Assembly (NCBI RefSeq): GCF_003444775.1
Contig: NZ_CP021082.1
Coordinates: 310,001-374,000, forward strand
Length of the DNA: 64,000 bases
DNA from: Deinococcus ficus
GTDB taxonomy: Bacteria; Deinococcota; Deinococci; Deinococcales; Deinococcaceae
Direction of reading: 5' to 3'
Below the pieces are notes generated by a model, which worked only from the letters and a program-made list of their open reading frames with translations, ran no database searches and was not told the origin of the DNA. The position numbers and the translations under genes are program-made. Within the stretch, counting starts at the first letter, position 1; the number at the start of each line of letters is the position of its first letter. Below are positions 1 to 8,296 of this stretch, piece after piece.

Positions 1-2
1 GG

Positions 3-680
3 TTCGTGGTCGTGGCGCTGGACCACACGGACGCGGCCGCCGTGACGGTCTTCCCGGACGGCGAGGTCCGCCCGTTCAACCTGGCCCGCTTCGGAATCCG
101 GCCGGACCAGACCGAGCGGTCCACGGAGCTGCTGCTGCCCCACTGGATGAACGATCAACGGGCGGCGTATGACGCGCTGGCCTCCTGGAACGCGTCGGAC
201 GCGCTGCTCGGGGGGCACCTTGACCTGGGCCGGGTGGCGTCGTTCGGTCACTCCTTCGGGGGCGTGACGGCGGTGGAGGTGTGCCGGGTCGAGCCGCGGT
301 GCCGGGCGGCCGCGAACCTGGACGGCGGGTGGGCCCGGGGCATGCCGCCTCACGGCAGTCCGAAGCCGCTGCTGCTGATCAGCGCTCAGGCCAGCGCGGC
401 CCTGCCGCAGGCCATGCAGCACTGGCGGCAGCTGATGGCGCTCAGTTCGGATCACCCGGTGTGGCTGGAACTGCCGAACAGCAATCACCTGTCGTTCACC
501 CTCACGCCTCGCCTCTCCCCGCTGCTCTCCCCGCGCGGCTACCGATTGGAAGCGGGCCAGCGGTCGGTCGACGGGGCGCTGCGGTCATTTTTCCGCGCAT
601 CCTTCGCCGGGCATCCCGAGACGTTCCTGACCGGCGTGAAAGGGCGGCAGGACCTGCGGCTGCGCCATCCCACCCCCTGA
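3..680 (+). CDS. PAF-acetylhydrolase-like / alpha/beta hydrolase, 5'-truncated by window edge
   Basis: The reading frame is open to the left edge, so the N-terminus lies outside the window and 225 residues are visible. The fragment carries a serine-hydrolase core: the nucleophile elbow GHSFGG near visible residue 83, an ANLDGG segment about 20 residues later that fits the acid residue of the platelet-activating-factor acetylhydrolase family, and NHLSFTL near residue 162 as the histidine. The early VVALDHTDAA also matches the DH(T/R)D stretch of that family. The substrate is unknown; bacterial members hydrolyse short esters or lipids. The gene ends 28 bp before the convergent TetR gene. A dienelactone-hydrolase-type fold is the main alternative. 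Confidence 0.75.
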   Translation, partial: FVVVALDHTDAAAVTVFPDGEVRPFNLARFGIRPDQTERSTELLLPHWMNDQRAAYDALASWNASDALLGGHLDLGRVASFGHSFGGVTAVEVCRVEPRCRAAANLDGGWARGMPPHGSPKPLLLISAQASAALPQAMQHWRQLMALSSDHPVWLELPNSNHLSFTLTPRLSPLLSPRGYRLEAGQRSVDGALRSFFRASFAGHPETFLTGVKGRQDLRLRHPTP

Positions 681-708
681 AGTGGCCGTGGGGGGAAGCA
701 GGCGATCC

Positions 709-1266
709 TCACCGCGACGAAGTCGGGTGGAGCAGGGCCCGGAGCTGCCCGATGCTGCGCTGGTACAGCACGGGGTCGTTCAGGACCTTGGCCACCGTGT
801 AGGCGCCCTGCACGACGAGGAACACCCGGTCAGGGTCACCGCCGGTCAGGGCCTGGGTCCGCTGGGCGACCGCCTGACGGTAGTGCTCGACGATCTCCGC
901 GGCGCGGTCCGCGGCCGGGTCACCCAGGGCGCGCAGTTCGGTGGCCAGGGCGCCGAAGGGACAGCCGAGCTGGCTGGCTTCCGCGGGGTCCTCGAGCAGC
1001 CAGTCGAGGTACGCGGCCAGCCAGGCGCGGTCGTCCAGAGGGGAGAGCCGGTCGAGCAGGGCCTGGAGGTCGTGGGCGCATTCGTCAAGCACGGCCAGGA
1101 TGAGTTCCTCGCGCGTTTTGACGTAGTAGTAGAGGTTGCCCAGGGGCATCTCGGCGGCCCGGGCGACGTCCTTGAGGGTGGTGCCGCTGATGGCGTTTCG
1201 CCGGTACTCGCGCAGGGCGGCGCGGATGATCTCCTCGCGTTTTCCTTGCGTGGGCCGGGCAGTCAC
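709..1266 (-). CDS. TetR/AcrR family transcriptional regulator
   Basis: This 185-aa protein has the length of the family. Residues 8-55 form the TetR helix-turn-helix: REEIIRAALREYRRNAISG, then TTLKDVARAAEMPLGNLYYYVKT, ending in the usual NLYYYV recognition-helix motif. The remaining helical domain (LDECAHDLQALL onward) would bind a ligand and dimerise. The start is a GTG preceded closely by GGGAGA. It is divergently transcribed from the exported hydrolase at 1380, with a palindrome at 1325-1340 between them. It therefore probably represses that hydrolase and itself. The inducer cannot be read from the sequence. Confidence 0.88.
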   Translation of the reverse strand: MTARPTQGKREEIIRAALREYRRNAISGTTLKDVARAAEMPLGNLYYYVKTREELILAVLDECAHDLQALLDRLSPLDDRAWLAAYLDWLLEDPAEASQLGCPFGALATELRALGDPAADRAAEIVEHYRQAVAQRTQALTGGDPDRVFLVVQGAYTVAKVLNDPVLYQRSIGQLRALLHPTSSR

Positions 1267-1324
1267 TCTCCCAACATGCCATGAAGCCCGGTTCAGGAAC
1301 AGGGTCCGGGCTTCCCCCAGAATA

Positions 1325-1340
1325 AGTCAGAACACTGACT
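1325..1340. promoter_or_regulatory. Probable TetR operator
   Basis: A 6-bp inverted repeat, AGTCAG and CTGACT, flanks a 4-bp spacer (AACA). It lies between the divergent starts at 1266 and 1380, 40 bp from the hydrolase start. Its size and symmetry are typical of TetR operators. Binding is inferred from position only. Confidence 0.55.
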
Positions 1341-1379
1341 GAATGGCCGGGACTACACGACCGGACCAGGGGAGACACC

Positions 1380-2270
1380 ATGAAACGCACCATGACACTG
1401 GCCCTCGGCTTCGCCCTTCTGACCGGAGCCGCCCAGGCCGGCAGCGCACCCGCCGCGCGGCAGGAAGGGCTGCTCGACATCAACGGGGCGCAGATCCACT
1501 ACGTCTCCCAGGGCGCCGGCACCCCCCTGCTGCTGCTGCACGGCTACCCCCTGAGCGGGGAACTGTTCGCCCGCAACCGCGACGCGCTCGCCGGCGCCGG
1601 CTACCGCGTGATCACCATCGACCACCGCGGGTACGGCCGGAGCACCGCACCGGCCAACAACCCCGGGAGCCTGGAAACCTACGCCAGCGACGCACTCGGC
1701 GTTCTGGACAAGCTCGGCGTTCCCAAGGCGGTCATCGGCGGCATGAGCATGGGCGGCCCGATCACCTTCGAGATGTACCGCCGCGCCCCGGAGCGGTTCC
1801 TGGGCATGATCCTGATCGCCACCCTCGCCAACCCGGCCGGGATCGTCGAGCAGCACATCTGGAAGGGCATGGCGCAGAAGGCCAGCACCTTCGGCCCGCA
1901 GTCCCTCGCGCCTGAACTGCTCAAGGACATGCTCACGGGCGACACCCGCACCCACCGGATGAACGACGCGAAGATCCTCACCGCCATCGTCAGCCAGGCG
2001 TCCGTGGCCGGAGACGTGGCCGGCGCGTCCACCCTGGCCACCCGGCCCGACTCGGTACCCATGCTCAGGACGATCCGGGTGCCGACCTTGATCGTCGGGG
2101 GCGTCGAGGACACCGTCTACCCGCCGGAGTTCAGCCTGAAGATGCACCAGAACATCCCCGGCAGTCAGCTCGTGATGATCCCGGGCGCGGCGCACGCCGT
2201 GAACTTCGAGCGTGCAGAGGCATTCAACGCCGCGGTCATCGCCTGGGGACGCCGGCACGGCCTGCGCTGA
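1380..2270 (+). CDS. Exported alpha/beta-fold hydrolase
   Basis: The 296-aa protein starts with a signal peptide (MKRTMTLALGFALLTGAAQAG), so it should act outside the membrane. The rest is a standard alpha/beta hydrolase: LLLHGYPLSG oxyanion-hole loop near residue 55, the nucleophile elbow GGMSMGG with Ser123, an acid candidate in GGVEDTVYPPEF and the histidine in GAAHAVNFE near residue 272. Family resemblance is to the epoxide hydrolase / haloperoxidase / lactonase group; the substrate cannot be decided. GGGGAG sits 5 nt before the ATG. The divergent TetR gene and shared operator indicate ligand-inducible expression. Its 3' end overlaps the convergent glycosidase by 35 bp. Confidence 0.82.
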   Translation: MKRTMTLALGFALLTGAAQAGSAPAARQEGLLDINGAQIHYVSQGAGTPLLLLHGYPLSGELFARNRDALAGAGYRVITIDHRGYGRSTAPANNPGSLETYASDALGVLDKLGVPKAVIGGMSMGGPITFEMYRRAPERFLGMILIATLANPAGIVEQHIWKGMAQKASTFGPQSLAPELLKDMLTGDTRTHRMNDAKILTAIVSQASVAGDVAGASTLATRPDSVPMLRTIRVPTLIVGGVEDTVYPPEFSLKMHQNIPGSQLVMIPGAAHAVNFERAEAFNAAVIAWGRRHGLR

Positions 2271-3564
2271 CCCTCCCACGTTCTTCCCGGCCCATGTCCT
2301 CCGCCTGTTCCTGGCGGGGCAGTGGGCCGGCACTGCTCCGCGGGGTGACGGGCGCGGCCGGGGCGAGCGGCAGGGTGAGGGCGACACTCTGCGTCGGCAG
2401 CACGTCCTGCCACGCGCGGATCAGGTCCCGGTACGCGGTGCCGACCGGACGCACGCGCCGCTCCAGGTCGAACAGCCCGACCGGGTAGGGGCGCAGGTGG
2501 CGTTCGCGCAGGCCGGTGTCCCAGTCCACCTGGTCGGTCAGCGAATACCAGGTGAAGCCCATGACCGGCACCCCATCGTTCCGGATTCTGATGACGTTGG
2601 CCCAGACCTTGATGAGCCAGTCCACGGCCTCCCGCCCGAGCGGCCCTTCGGGGGCGTTCGTTTCACTGTGCATCACCGGCAGGCGGTAACGGTCGAAGTA
2701 CTCGCGGGTGATCATGGCGTACCCGAACACGTCCCCGGAGGGTTCGAGATGTCCGTCCGGGTACACGCAGTGCTCGTTGGTGACGTAGTAGTCGTTGCCC
2801 ATCACGCAGTGCGGCTTGAGCCGGTGGCCCAGGAAGAACGCGTACTCCTCACGGGTCAGGCCGTTGTCGAGCAGGTACTCCAGCATCCGCGCGCTCACGT
2901 CCCGCCCGTAGTTCAAGTCCAGAGACAGGAAGCGCGTCTCGTTCAGGAAGGCTGCCACGTCCAGCACCCCCGGCACGCGGGCGTGGTACTGCTCGGTGGA
3001 CTCGCTCTGGATGAACAGGGCGTCGGGACGCCCCTCCAGGATGGCGTGCATGGCCAGGACGTTGGCGCGCACCAGGTGCTTGAGCGCCGTGACGAACCCG
3101 CGGTCGGTGGTGAGGGCCTCGTTCCACCAGCCGTACTTTCCGCTGAACAGCGCGCAGACGTACATCTCGTTGACCGGGGTGTAGAGCTGCACCCACGGGT
3201 ACCGGCGGGCGAACGCCCCCGCGTACGCCGCGAACTGCTCCGGGAAGTCCGGGTTCTGAAAATCTCCCAGCCAGTCCGGAGCGCCGAAATGGCACAGGTC
3301 GGCGATGACCAGCAGCGGACGGCGGCGCAGCGCCCCGAAGGTGGCGTCCGCGAACGTCCAGTCGTACTGACCGGGCCCGGTGAAGGTGCGGTGCAGCGGC
3401 GCGCCGTACCTCAGGGTATTGACCCCGAGGTCCACGGCGAGGTCGAAGTCGAGCTCGTAGTGGTTGTCGTGCCCGCAGTCGCGCATCTGGTCGACCCGCA
3501 CCCGGCCGCCCTGCAGGGTGGGATTGCTGTTCTCGATCCCGGTCGCAAACATGAAATGGGCCAT
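2236..3564 (-). CDS. GH1-like (clan GH-A) glycoside hydrolase
   Basis: The protein (442 aa) is a cytoplasmic TIM-barrel glycosidase resembling family 1. The acid/base glutamate lies in YTPVNEMYV near residue 155 (family consensus TxNEP) and the nucleophile glutamate in MHSETNAPEG near residue 305 (consensus ITENG). The opening stretch ATGIENSNPTLQGG and the closing GFTWYSLTDQVDWDTGL are typical of GH1. About 50 proline- and arginine-rich residues at the C-terminus exceed the usual domain. I prefer ATG 3564 because GGGGAGGT sits 7 nt upstream; a GTG at 3573 overlaps that site. The sugar specificity is unknown, and the atypical NEM and SETN motifs suggest a divergent subfamily. Confidence 0.75.
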   Translation of the reverse strand: MAHFMFATGIENSNPTLQGGRVRVDQMRDCGHDNHYELDFDLAVDLGVNTLRYGAPLHRTFTGPGQYDWTFADATFGALRRRPLLVIADLCHFGAPDWLGDFQNPDFPEQFAAYAGAFARRYPWVQLYTPVNEMYVCALFSGKYGWWNEALTTDRGFVTALKHLVRANVLAMHAILEGRPDALFIQSESTEQYHARVPGVLDVAAFLNETRFLSLDLNYGRDVSARMLEYLLDNGLTREEYAFFLGHRLKPHCVMGNDYYVTNEHCVYPDGHLEPSGDVFGYAMITREYFDRYRLPVMHSETNAPEGPLGREAVDWLIKVWANVIRIRNDGVPVMGFTWYSLTDQVDWDTGLRERHLRPYPVGLFDLERRVRPVGTAYRDLIRAWQDVLPTQSVALTLPLAPAAPVTPRSSAGPLPRQEQAEDMGREERGRVSAGRAGVPRR

Positions 3565-3664
3565 GCCCGGCACCTCCCCGGCGTCACGCGGGTCCGCTCC
3601 AATGACCGGAACGTGCCGCGCACGCGGACCGGCCCCCCCAGCCTAGCCCCTCGTCCGGGCGCCT

Positions 3665-4711
3665 TCACCCGGTCCCGCGCGGAGTGCCTGAACGCGGCGC
3701 ACGGCGTTCGGCCGGTGAGCGCACCAGCAGCACCACGACCAGGCCGGCCAGGGCGCCCAGCACCGTCTCCACGGCCCGAGCCCACAGCAGCGTGGAGGCG
3801 GCGTCCGGGTGGCCGAGGTGCGCCATCAGCAGCGCCAGCGGCGTCACGAACAGCAGCGCGACGCTGTAGTTGCGCACCACGTACAGCTCCGCGAGAAACT
3901 GCAGGGCGATCACCCACACCACCAGCAGCCACGGCTGCCAGGGCACGGCCAGCAGCGCGGCACTGATGAGCAGGCCGCCCAGCGTGCCGGTCACGCGCTG
4001 CACGGCCCTTTTCACGCGGCCCTGGTGGTCCTGCGCGGAGATCGGGGCAACCGCCGCGACCATGGCCCAGGCGGTGTGCCCCACCCCCGGGGCCATGCCC
4101 ACCACGCCGCCGAGCAGGGCGGCGATGAGGTGCCGCAGGCCGTGCCACCGGACGTCTGGCCCGGGCACGGGCCCTGGGGGTGACGCCAGTTCCGCCGGAC
4201 GAACCCGCGCTGAGTAGCGTGCGCCCAGGTGACCCAGCATCAGGCAGAACGCGGCGGTGACGGCGGCCGTCCCCATCGCCTCAGCTGGCGATGGCGGGGC
4301 GGGCAGCGTCCCGGCGGTGGTCAGGGCGAACACGAAGAACAACGCGCCGGCCGGACGCAGCCCCCACACGGCCGCCAGCAGGGCGCCCGCTCCGGCGGTC
4401 ACGGCCCCCGTCAGGGTGACCGCCCACAGGGACGCGCCGGCCCGCGACAGCATCAGCCCCAGCGCCAGGCAGGTCAGGAGCAGCAGCGCACTCTGGGCCT
4501 GATGACGCAGCCGCGCTCCGGGCGGCTCATGCCGGGCGTAGATGCCGGTGAAGGCCGCGAAGGTGGCGAAGACCGCCAGGTCCAGTCGGCCCAGCCATAG
4601 CAGCGTGAGCAGCGGCGCGGCGACACCCGCGGCGATGCGCGCGGCCGGCAGGTGATCGCGCGCCGGCGGTCCCAGACGCCACCAGTTCCTTACGCTCTGC
4701 CTCCGGCTCAC
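3665..4711 (-). CDS. FUSC-family inner-membrane protein (aromatic acid / fusaric acid resistance-like)
   Basis: The protein (348 aa) has two bundles of hydrophobic helices, about residues 25-160 and 195-330. They are separated by a short hydrophilic region (ARYSARVRPAEL to PGPDVRWHGLRH). The second bundle holds the FUSC-like pattern WAMVAAVAPISAQDHQGRVKRAVQRVTGTLGG, here split over positions 217-248. Related proteins form part of efflux systems for aromatic acids or sit alone with unknown substrates. No membrane-fusion or outer-membrane partner is adjacent. The start is GTG with GGGAGG upstream. It is divergent from the lipoprotein at 4778. Confidence 0.72.
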   Translation of the reverse strand: MSRRQSVRNWWRLGPPARDHLPAARIAAGVAAPLLTLLWLGRLDLAVFATFAAFTGIYARHEPPGARLRHQAQSALLLLTCLALGLMLSRAGASLWAVTLTGAVTAGAGALLAAVWGLRPAGALFFVFALTTAGTLPAPPSPAEAMGTAAVTAAFCLMLGHLGARYSARVRPAELASPPGPVPGPDVRWHGLRHLIAALLGGVVGMAPGVGHTAWAMVAAVAPISAQDHQGRVKRAVQRVTGTLGGLLISAALLAVPWQPWLLVVWVIALQFLAELYVVRNYSVALLFVTPLALLMAHLGHPDAASTLLWARAVETVLGALAGLVVVLLVRSPAERRAPRSGTPRGTG

Positions 4712-4765
4712 CCGTCCCTCCCCAGCCGCAACAGGCTAGCGTGCCGGGCGGCCTGGCCCGGCCCC

Positions 4766-4771
4766 TATGAT
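4766..4771 (+). promoter_or_regulatory. Candidate -10 box of a leaderless transcript
   Basis: TATGAT ends 6 nt before the ATG at 4778, leaving no room for a Shine-Dalgarno site. This fits the TANNNT leaderless arrangement known from Deinococcus and decides the start of the lipoprotein gene. Confidence 0.5.
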
Positions 4772-4777
4772 GCGGGC

Positions 4778-5272
4778 ATGCGGCCCCCCTTCCTCCTCCC
4801 GGCCACGCTGGCCATTCTGGCGCTGGTGCCGGCCTGCACGACGGGACGGGACGCGCGCCCGGCGGCCGCCACGGAGGAGGCGGTGACGGCCGCCGCCCGT
4901 GAGGCCATGCTCGCGGCGGCCCGCGCCATCGGCGGCACCGACCTGAAGGCCGACGCCCGCTGGGCGAGCTGCCTGGGCGGCGTGGGGTACGAGTATGTCG
5001 GCGGGGGAACCATGCAGGCCCGTGAGGGCGACGTCGCCCGCCAGCTTGAAGCGGTCCGGACGGCGCTGGTGAGGGCCGGGTTCACCGACGTGACCCAGGT
5101 CGAGGGCAAGGTCAGCGTGGAGCGTGACGATGTCCTGCTCACCCTCACGTACCACCGCGCGTACCGGGGCTGGCCGGTCTCGTTCCACTCGAAGTGCCGC
5201 AGTTACCCCCGGGCGGACAGGGCCCGGGTGCAGTCCGCGGAGCGCAGGGACATCGGGGGCCTCACCCGCTGA
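4778..5272 (+). CDS. Small lipoprotein of unknown function
   Basis: The protein is 164 aa. A lipoprotein signal is visible: a hydrophobic stretch LPATLAILALVPAC with the lipobox VPAC and the lipidated cysteine at about residue 20, followed by TTGRD. The mature part (about 145 aa) is mixed alpha/beta with no domain I recognise; it contains ARWASCLGGVGYEYVGGG and a second cysteine in HSKCRS, which might pair with the first. The ATG at 4778 is chosen because it directly precedes the signal peptide and has a leaderless-type -10 box 6 nt upstream; an earlier in-frame start at 4652 would add an unlikely arginine/proline-rich extension. Confidence 0.68.
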   Translation: MRPPFLLPATLAILALVPACTTGRDARPAAATEEAVTAAAREAMLAAARAIGGTDLKADARWASCLGGVGYEYVGGGTMQAREGDVARQLEAVRTALVRAGFTDVTQVEGKVSVERDDVLLTLTYHRAYRGWPVSFHSKCRSYPRADRARVQSAERRDIGGLTR

Positions 5273-5360
5273 CCGGGCCGGAAACACCTCCTTTACCGGC
5301 TGAGATCATCCTCCGCAGGCAGGCCCCCCCTGCGGGCCCTGCCTGCCATCCGGCCGGGTC

Positions 5361-5409
5361 TTGCAATTTTTCTTGCAATCACTTAAATTTCTTGCACGAC
5401 AAATTGCAA
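5361..5409. promoter_or_regulatory. Operator-like repeat cluster before the RpiR gene
   Basis: The hexamer TTGCAA, itself a palindrome, occurs at 5361, 5373 and 5404, and a near copy TTGCAC at 5392. The spacing is 12, 19 and 12 bp, so the sites form two equivalent pairs. The outer copies extend to a perfect 9-bp inverted repeat, TTGCAATTT and AAATTGCAA. The stretch is strikingly AT-rich for this genome and abuts the regulator start, which suggests autoregulation. Confidence 0.5.
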
Positions 5410-5413
5410 AGAG

Positions 5414-6283
5414 GTGAGGACCATAACCCCCGCGGTAGAGCTTCCCCAGACCCCGACCCTGCTTGACCTGCTGCGCGGCGCGGCCGCCACGCTCACGACC
5501 ACCGAACGGCGCCTCGCCGACCACCTGCACCTGCACTGGCAGGACCTGCCCCTGACCAGCGCCGCCGAGCTCGCCCAGGAAGTGGGCGTCAACCCGTCCA
5601 GCGTCACCCGCTTCGCACAGACCCTGGGCTACCGCGGGTATCCCGACCTGCAACGCGCCGTGCGGGCCGAACTGCGCGCCCGGCACGCCCCCCGGCCCCT
5701 GCCTGCCGAATCCCACGCCGCCGCCCACTGGCAACGCGAGATTGACGCATTCCAGGCGGTCATGCGCCAGCCCGAATCGGCGCTCGACGACCTGGCCCGC
5801 CACCTCGCACAGGCCAGGCGGGTGTACGTGACCGGCGCGCGCGGCTCGGCGGCCGCCGCGTCATACGCCGCCCACCTGTGGCACGCCGTGCGTCCCGACG
5901 TGCACCTGCTGACCGGGCCGGTCCTCGCGCACCCGGAAGCCTGGCTGGACGCCGGCCCGGCGGACCTGCTGGTCGCCTTCACCGTGCGCCGCTACGCCCA
6001 GAGCACCACGGCCCTCGCCGGCCGGTTCCTTGGCCGGGGCGTGCCGCTGGCCCTCGTGACCGACAGCCCGGTCGCCCCGCACGCCCGGCAGGCCGCCCGG
6101 CTGCTCGTCCTGCCCACCCCCGGGCAGGACGGCGCCGGCGGCGCGGACGGGCGGTTCGTGCCGCTCGCCCTGCCGGCCAGTGCGAGTGCCCTGCTCGCCT
6201 CGAAGCTCGTCAGCCTGCTCGGCGCCGACCGCCTGAACGCCGCCGAGCAGGAACTCGGAGATCTCGATGTCCTCACCTGCTGA
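5414..6283 (+). CDS. RpiR/MurR-family transcriptional regulator with SIS domain
   Basis: The 289-aa protein has an N-terminal RpiR helix-turn-helix (about residues 15-95; [10 protein letters not shown], then [33 protein letters not shown], in pieces) and a SIS domain (about 120-270) with [20 protein letters not shown] where phosphosugar-binding proteins have their ligand loop. Here the gene heads an amino-acid salvage operon, so the effector may not be a sugar phosphate. The start is unusual. The GTG at 5414 overlaps the only Shine-Dalgarno site (GAGGTG, 5411-5416); an in-frame ATA at 5423 sits 6 nt behind it and could be a rare AUA start. The end overlaps the racemase gene by 17 bp, so the two are co-translated. 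Confidence 0.85.
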   Translation: MRTITPAVELPQTPTLLDLLRGAAATLTTTERRLADHLHLHWQDLPLTSAAELAQEVGVNPSSVTRFAQTLGYRGYPDLQRAVRAELRARHAPRPLPAESHAAAHWQREIDAFQAVMRQPESALDDLARHLAQARRVYVTGARGSAAAASYAAHLWHAVRPDVHLLTGPVLAHPEAWLDAGPADLLVAFTVRRYAQSTTALAGRFLGRGVPLALVTDSPVAPHARQAARLLVLPTPGQDGAGGADGRFVPLALPASASALLASKLVSLLGADRLNAAEQELGDLDVLTC

Positions 6284-7484
6284 TGCCCTCACCCGGCCCG
6301 CGCTGCCCCGCGGCGCCGGCCTGACCCTCGACAGCGCCGAACTGCGCGTCCTCGACATGCCCATCCGCTTCGCGTTCGAGACGAGTTTCGGCGTGATGCG
6401 CCGCCGCTACGTGCCGCTGCTGACCCTGCGGGCCGGCGGGCTCGAAGGGCACGCCGAGGGCGTCATGGACCACCTGCCGCTCTACCGCGAGGAGACCGTG
6501 CCCGGCGCCGTGGCCTTCCTCGAAGGCCAGTTGCTGCCCCGCGTGCTCGGGCGGTCCCTGGCGAACCCGGAAGCGCTCGCGCAGCTGCTCGCCCCCTACC
6601 GCGGCAACCGCATGGCGCGGGCCATGGTGGAAATGGCCTTCTGGGACCTGTGGGCCAAGCACCTGGACCTGCCCCTGTGGCAGCTGCTCGGCGGCGTGCG
6701 CCCGGCGGTGCCCGTCGGCGTGAGCCTCGGCATTCAGCGCAGCGCCGAGGCGACCGCCGAGCTCGCCACCGCGCACGCCGAGCAGGGCTACCAGCGCATC
6801 AAGCTGAAGATCAAACCCGGCTGGGACGAGGTGCCCGTCGCGGCAGTGCGCGCGGCCCTGCCGGACCTACAGCTGACCGTGGACGCCAACAGCGCCTACA
6901 CGCTGGCTGACACGGCCGCCCTGCAGGCGCTGGACGCCTACCGCCTGCGCTACATCGAACAGCCCCTGGCCTTCGACGACCTCGTGGACCACGCCGCGCT
7001 GCAACCGCTGCTGCGCACGCCGCTGTGCCTGGACGAGAGCATCACCAGCGTCCACGACGCCCGCAAGGCCCTGACGCTCGGGGCGGCGCGCGTCATCAAC
7101 CTCAAGGTCGCCCGGGTCGGCGGTCACCTCGAGGCGCGGCACATCCACGACCTCACGCTCGCGTTCGGCGTGCCGATGTGGTGCGGCGGCATGGTCGAAA
7201 CGGGCGTGGGCCGCGCGCACAACATCCACCTCTCCACCCTGCCGAACTTCTGCCTGCCGGGCGACACCAGCAGCGCCAGCCGCTACTGGGACCACGACAT
7301 CATCCACGAACCCCTCGAAGTGCAGGGCGGCCTGATGCCGGTCCCCGAAGGCCCCGGGATCGGCGTGACCCTCAACCCCGCCGTGCTCGACCGCGTCACC
7401 CGCCACCGCCTCACCGTGCAGGCCGGCGCCGTCCCGCATGTGGATGACCGCCCCGATCAGCCGCCCCCCGACGAAGTGTACTGA
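6267..7484 (+). CDS. N-succinylamino-acid racemase / o-succinylbenzoate synthase-like enzyme (enolase superfamily)
   Basis: The protein (405 aa) is a muconate-lactonizing-type enolase superfamily member. The two catalytic lysines are visible in [11 protein letters not shown] (KxK, near residue 176) and NLKVARVGG (near residue 276). The metal ligands fall in [14 protein letters not shown] and CLDESI. Related enzymes from Deinococcus racemise N-acyl or N-succinyl amino acids and may also make o-succinylbenzoate for menaquinone. The neighbours (amino-acid binding protein, GNAT acyltransferase, M20 amidohydrolase) favour the racemase role in converting D- to L-amino acids. It lies inside the RpiR-led operon, and about 30 polar residues at the C-terminus ([13 protein letters not shown]) exceed the usual domain. 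Confidence 0.85.
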   Translation: MSSPADALTRPALPRGAGLTLDSAELRVLDMPIRFAFETSFGVMRRRYVPLLTLRAGGLEGHAEGVMDHLPLYREETVPGAVAFLEGQLLPRVLGRSLANPEALAQLLAPYRGNRMARAMVEMAFWDLWAKHLDLPLWQLLGGVRPAVPVGVSLGIQRSAEATAELATAHAEQGYQRIKLKIKPGWDEVPVAAVRAALPDLQLTVDANSAYTLADTAALQALDAYRLRYIEQPLAFDDLVDHAALQPLLRTPLCLDESITSVHDARKALTLGAARVINLKVARVGGHLEARHIHDLTLAFGVPMWCGGMVETGVGRAHNIHLSTLPNFCLPGDTSSASRYWDHDIIHEPLEVQGGLMPVPEGPGIGVTLNPAVLDRVTRHRLTVQAGAVPHVDDRPDQPPPDEVY

Positions 7485-7525
7485 GCCGCCCGCCACGCCC
7501 CAGATCGTTCCACCGGAGGAATCTC

Positions 7526-8296
7526 ATGAACCGAGCCCTGTTCCTGCTGTCTGCCGCCCTGGTCCTCACCTCGCTCGGCGCGAACGCCGAGGCCCGCACC
7601 CTGGCGCAGATCAAGGCGTCCGGCACGCTGAAGATCGCGACCGAGGGGGCCTTTCCGCCCTTCAACTACTACGAGGGCAAGCAGCTGCGCGGCTTCGAGG
7701 TGGACCTCGGCAACGCCGTGGCCAAAAGCCTGAACCTGAAAGTCGAGTGGACCGCGCAGCCCTTCGACGGCCTGCTGATCGGCCTGAACCAGAACCGGTA
7801 CGACGTCGTGCTCGCCTCGCACGCCATCACCCCGGAACGGCAGAAGGCGGTGGCGTTCCTCAATCCGCACTACTGCTCCGCGGTGAACATCGTCGCGAAA
7901 AAAGGCGGGCCGCTCACCCGCACGGCCCTGGTTGGGAAGGTGGTCGGCACGCAGATCGGCACCGCGCAGATTCCCGTGCTTCAGGCGATTCCCGGCATCA
8001 AGAGCGTGCGCACCTACCCGAACGACCAGACCATCCTCACGGCGCTGCAGGCCGGGCGCCTGGACGCCTGGACGAGCAACGGCCCGGTCGTGGCGTACAT
8101 GCTCAAGCAGACCGGCCTGAGCGGCAAGATCGTGATCGGGGAGGCCATCTCCCAGGAACGCAACGCCGGCGCGGTCGCCAAGGGCAACACGGAACTGCGC
8201 GACGCCCTGAACGCCGCCATGAAGAAGCTGCAGGCCGACGGCACCTACGCCAAGCTCAGCCAGAAGTGGTTCGGGCAGGACATCCGGTGCCCGTGA
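7526..8296 (+). CDS. ABC transporter amino-acid-binding protein, family 3 (orphan)
   Basis: This 256-aa periplasmic binding protein has a signal peptide (MNRALFLLSAALVLTSLGANAEA) and the family-3 solute-binding start: LAQIKASGTLKIATEGAFPPFNYYEG, then GFEVDLGNAVAKSL and WTAQPFDGLLIGL. The conserved MTITPER segment appears as HAITPERQKAVAFLNPHY. Relatives bind polar amino acids and deliver them to a HisM/GlnP-type permease. No permease or ATPase lies nearby, so it must use components encoded elsewhere or act as a sensor. GGAGG stands 7 nt before the ATG. It sits between the racemase and the acyltransferase genes, which argues that its ligand feeds that pathway. Confidence 0.86.
   Translation: MNRALFLLSAALVLTSLGANAEARTLAQIKASGTLKIATEGAFPPFNYYEGKQLRGFEVDLGNAVAKSLNLKVEWTAQPFDGLLIGLNQNRYDVVLASHAITPERQKAVAFLNPHYCSAVNIVAKKGGPLTRTALVGKVVGTQIGTAQIPVLQAIPGIKSVRTYPNDQTILTALQAGRLDAWTSNGPVVAYMLKQTGLSGKIVIGEAISQERNAGAVAKGNTELRDALNAAMKKLQADGTYAKLSQKWFGQDIRCP

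Noticed and set aside
2212..3966. 584-codon plus-strand frame
   Set aside because: It is antisense to the GH1-like and FUSC genes, which have catalytic motifs and membrane helices; the frame is valine/arginine/glycine-rich low-complexity sequence typical of a high-GC shadow.
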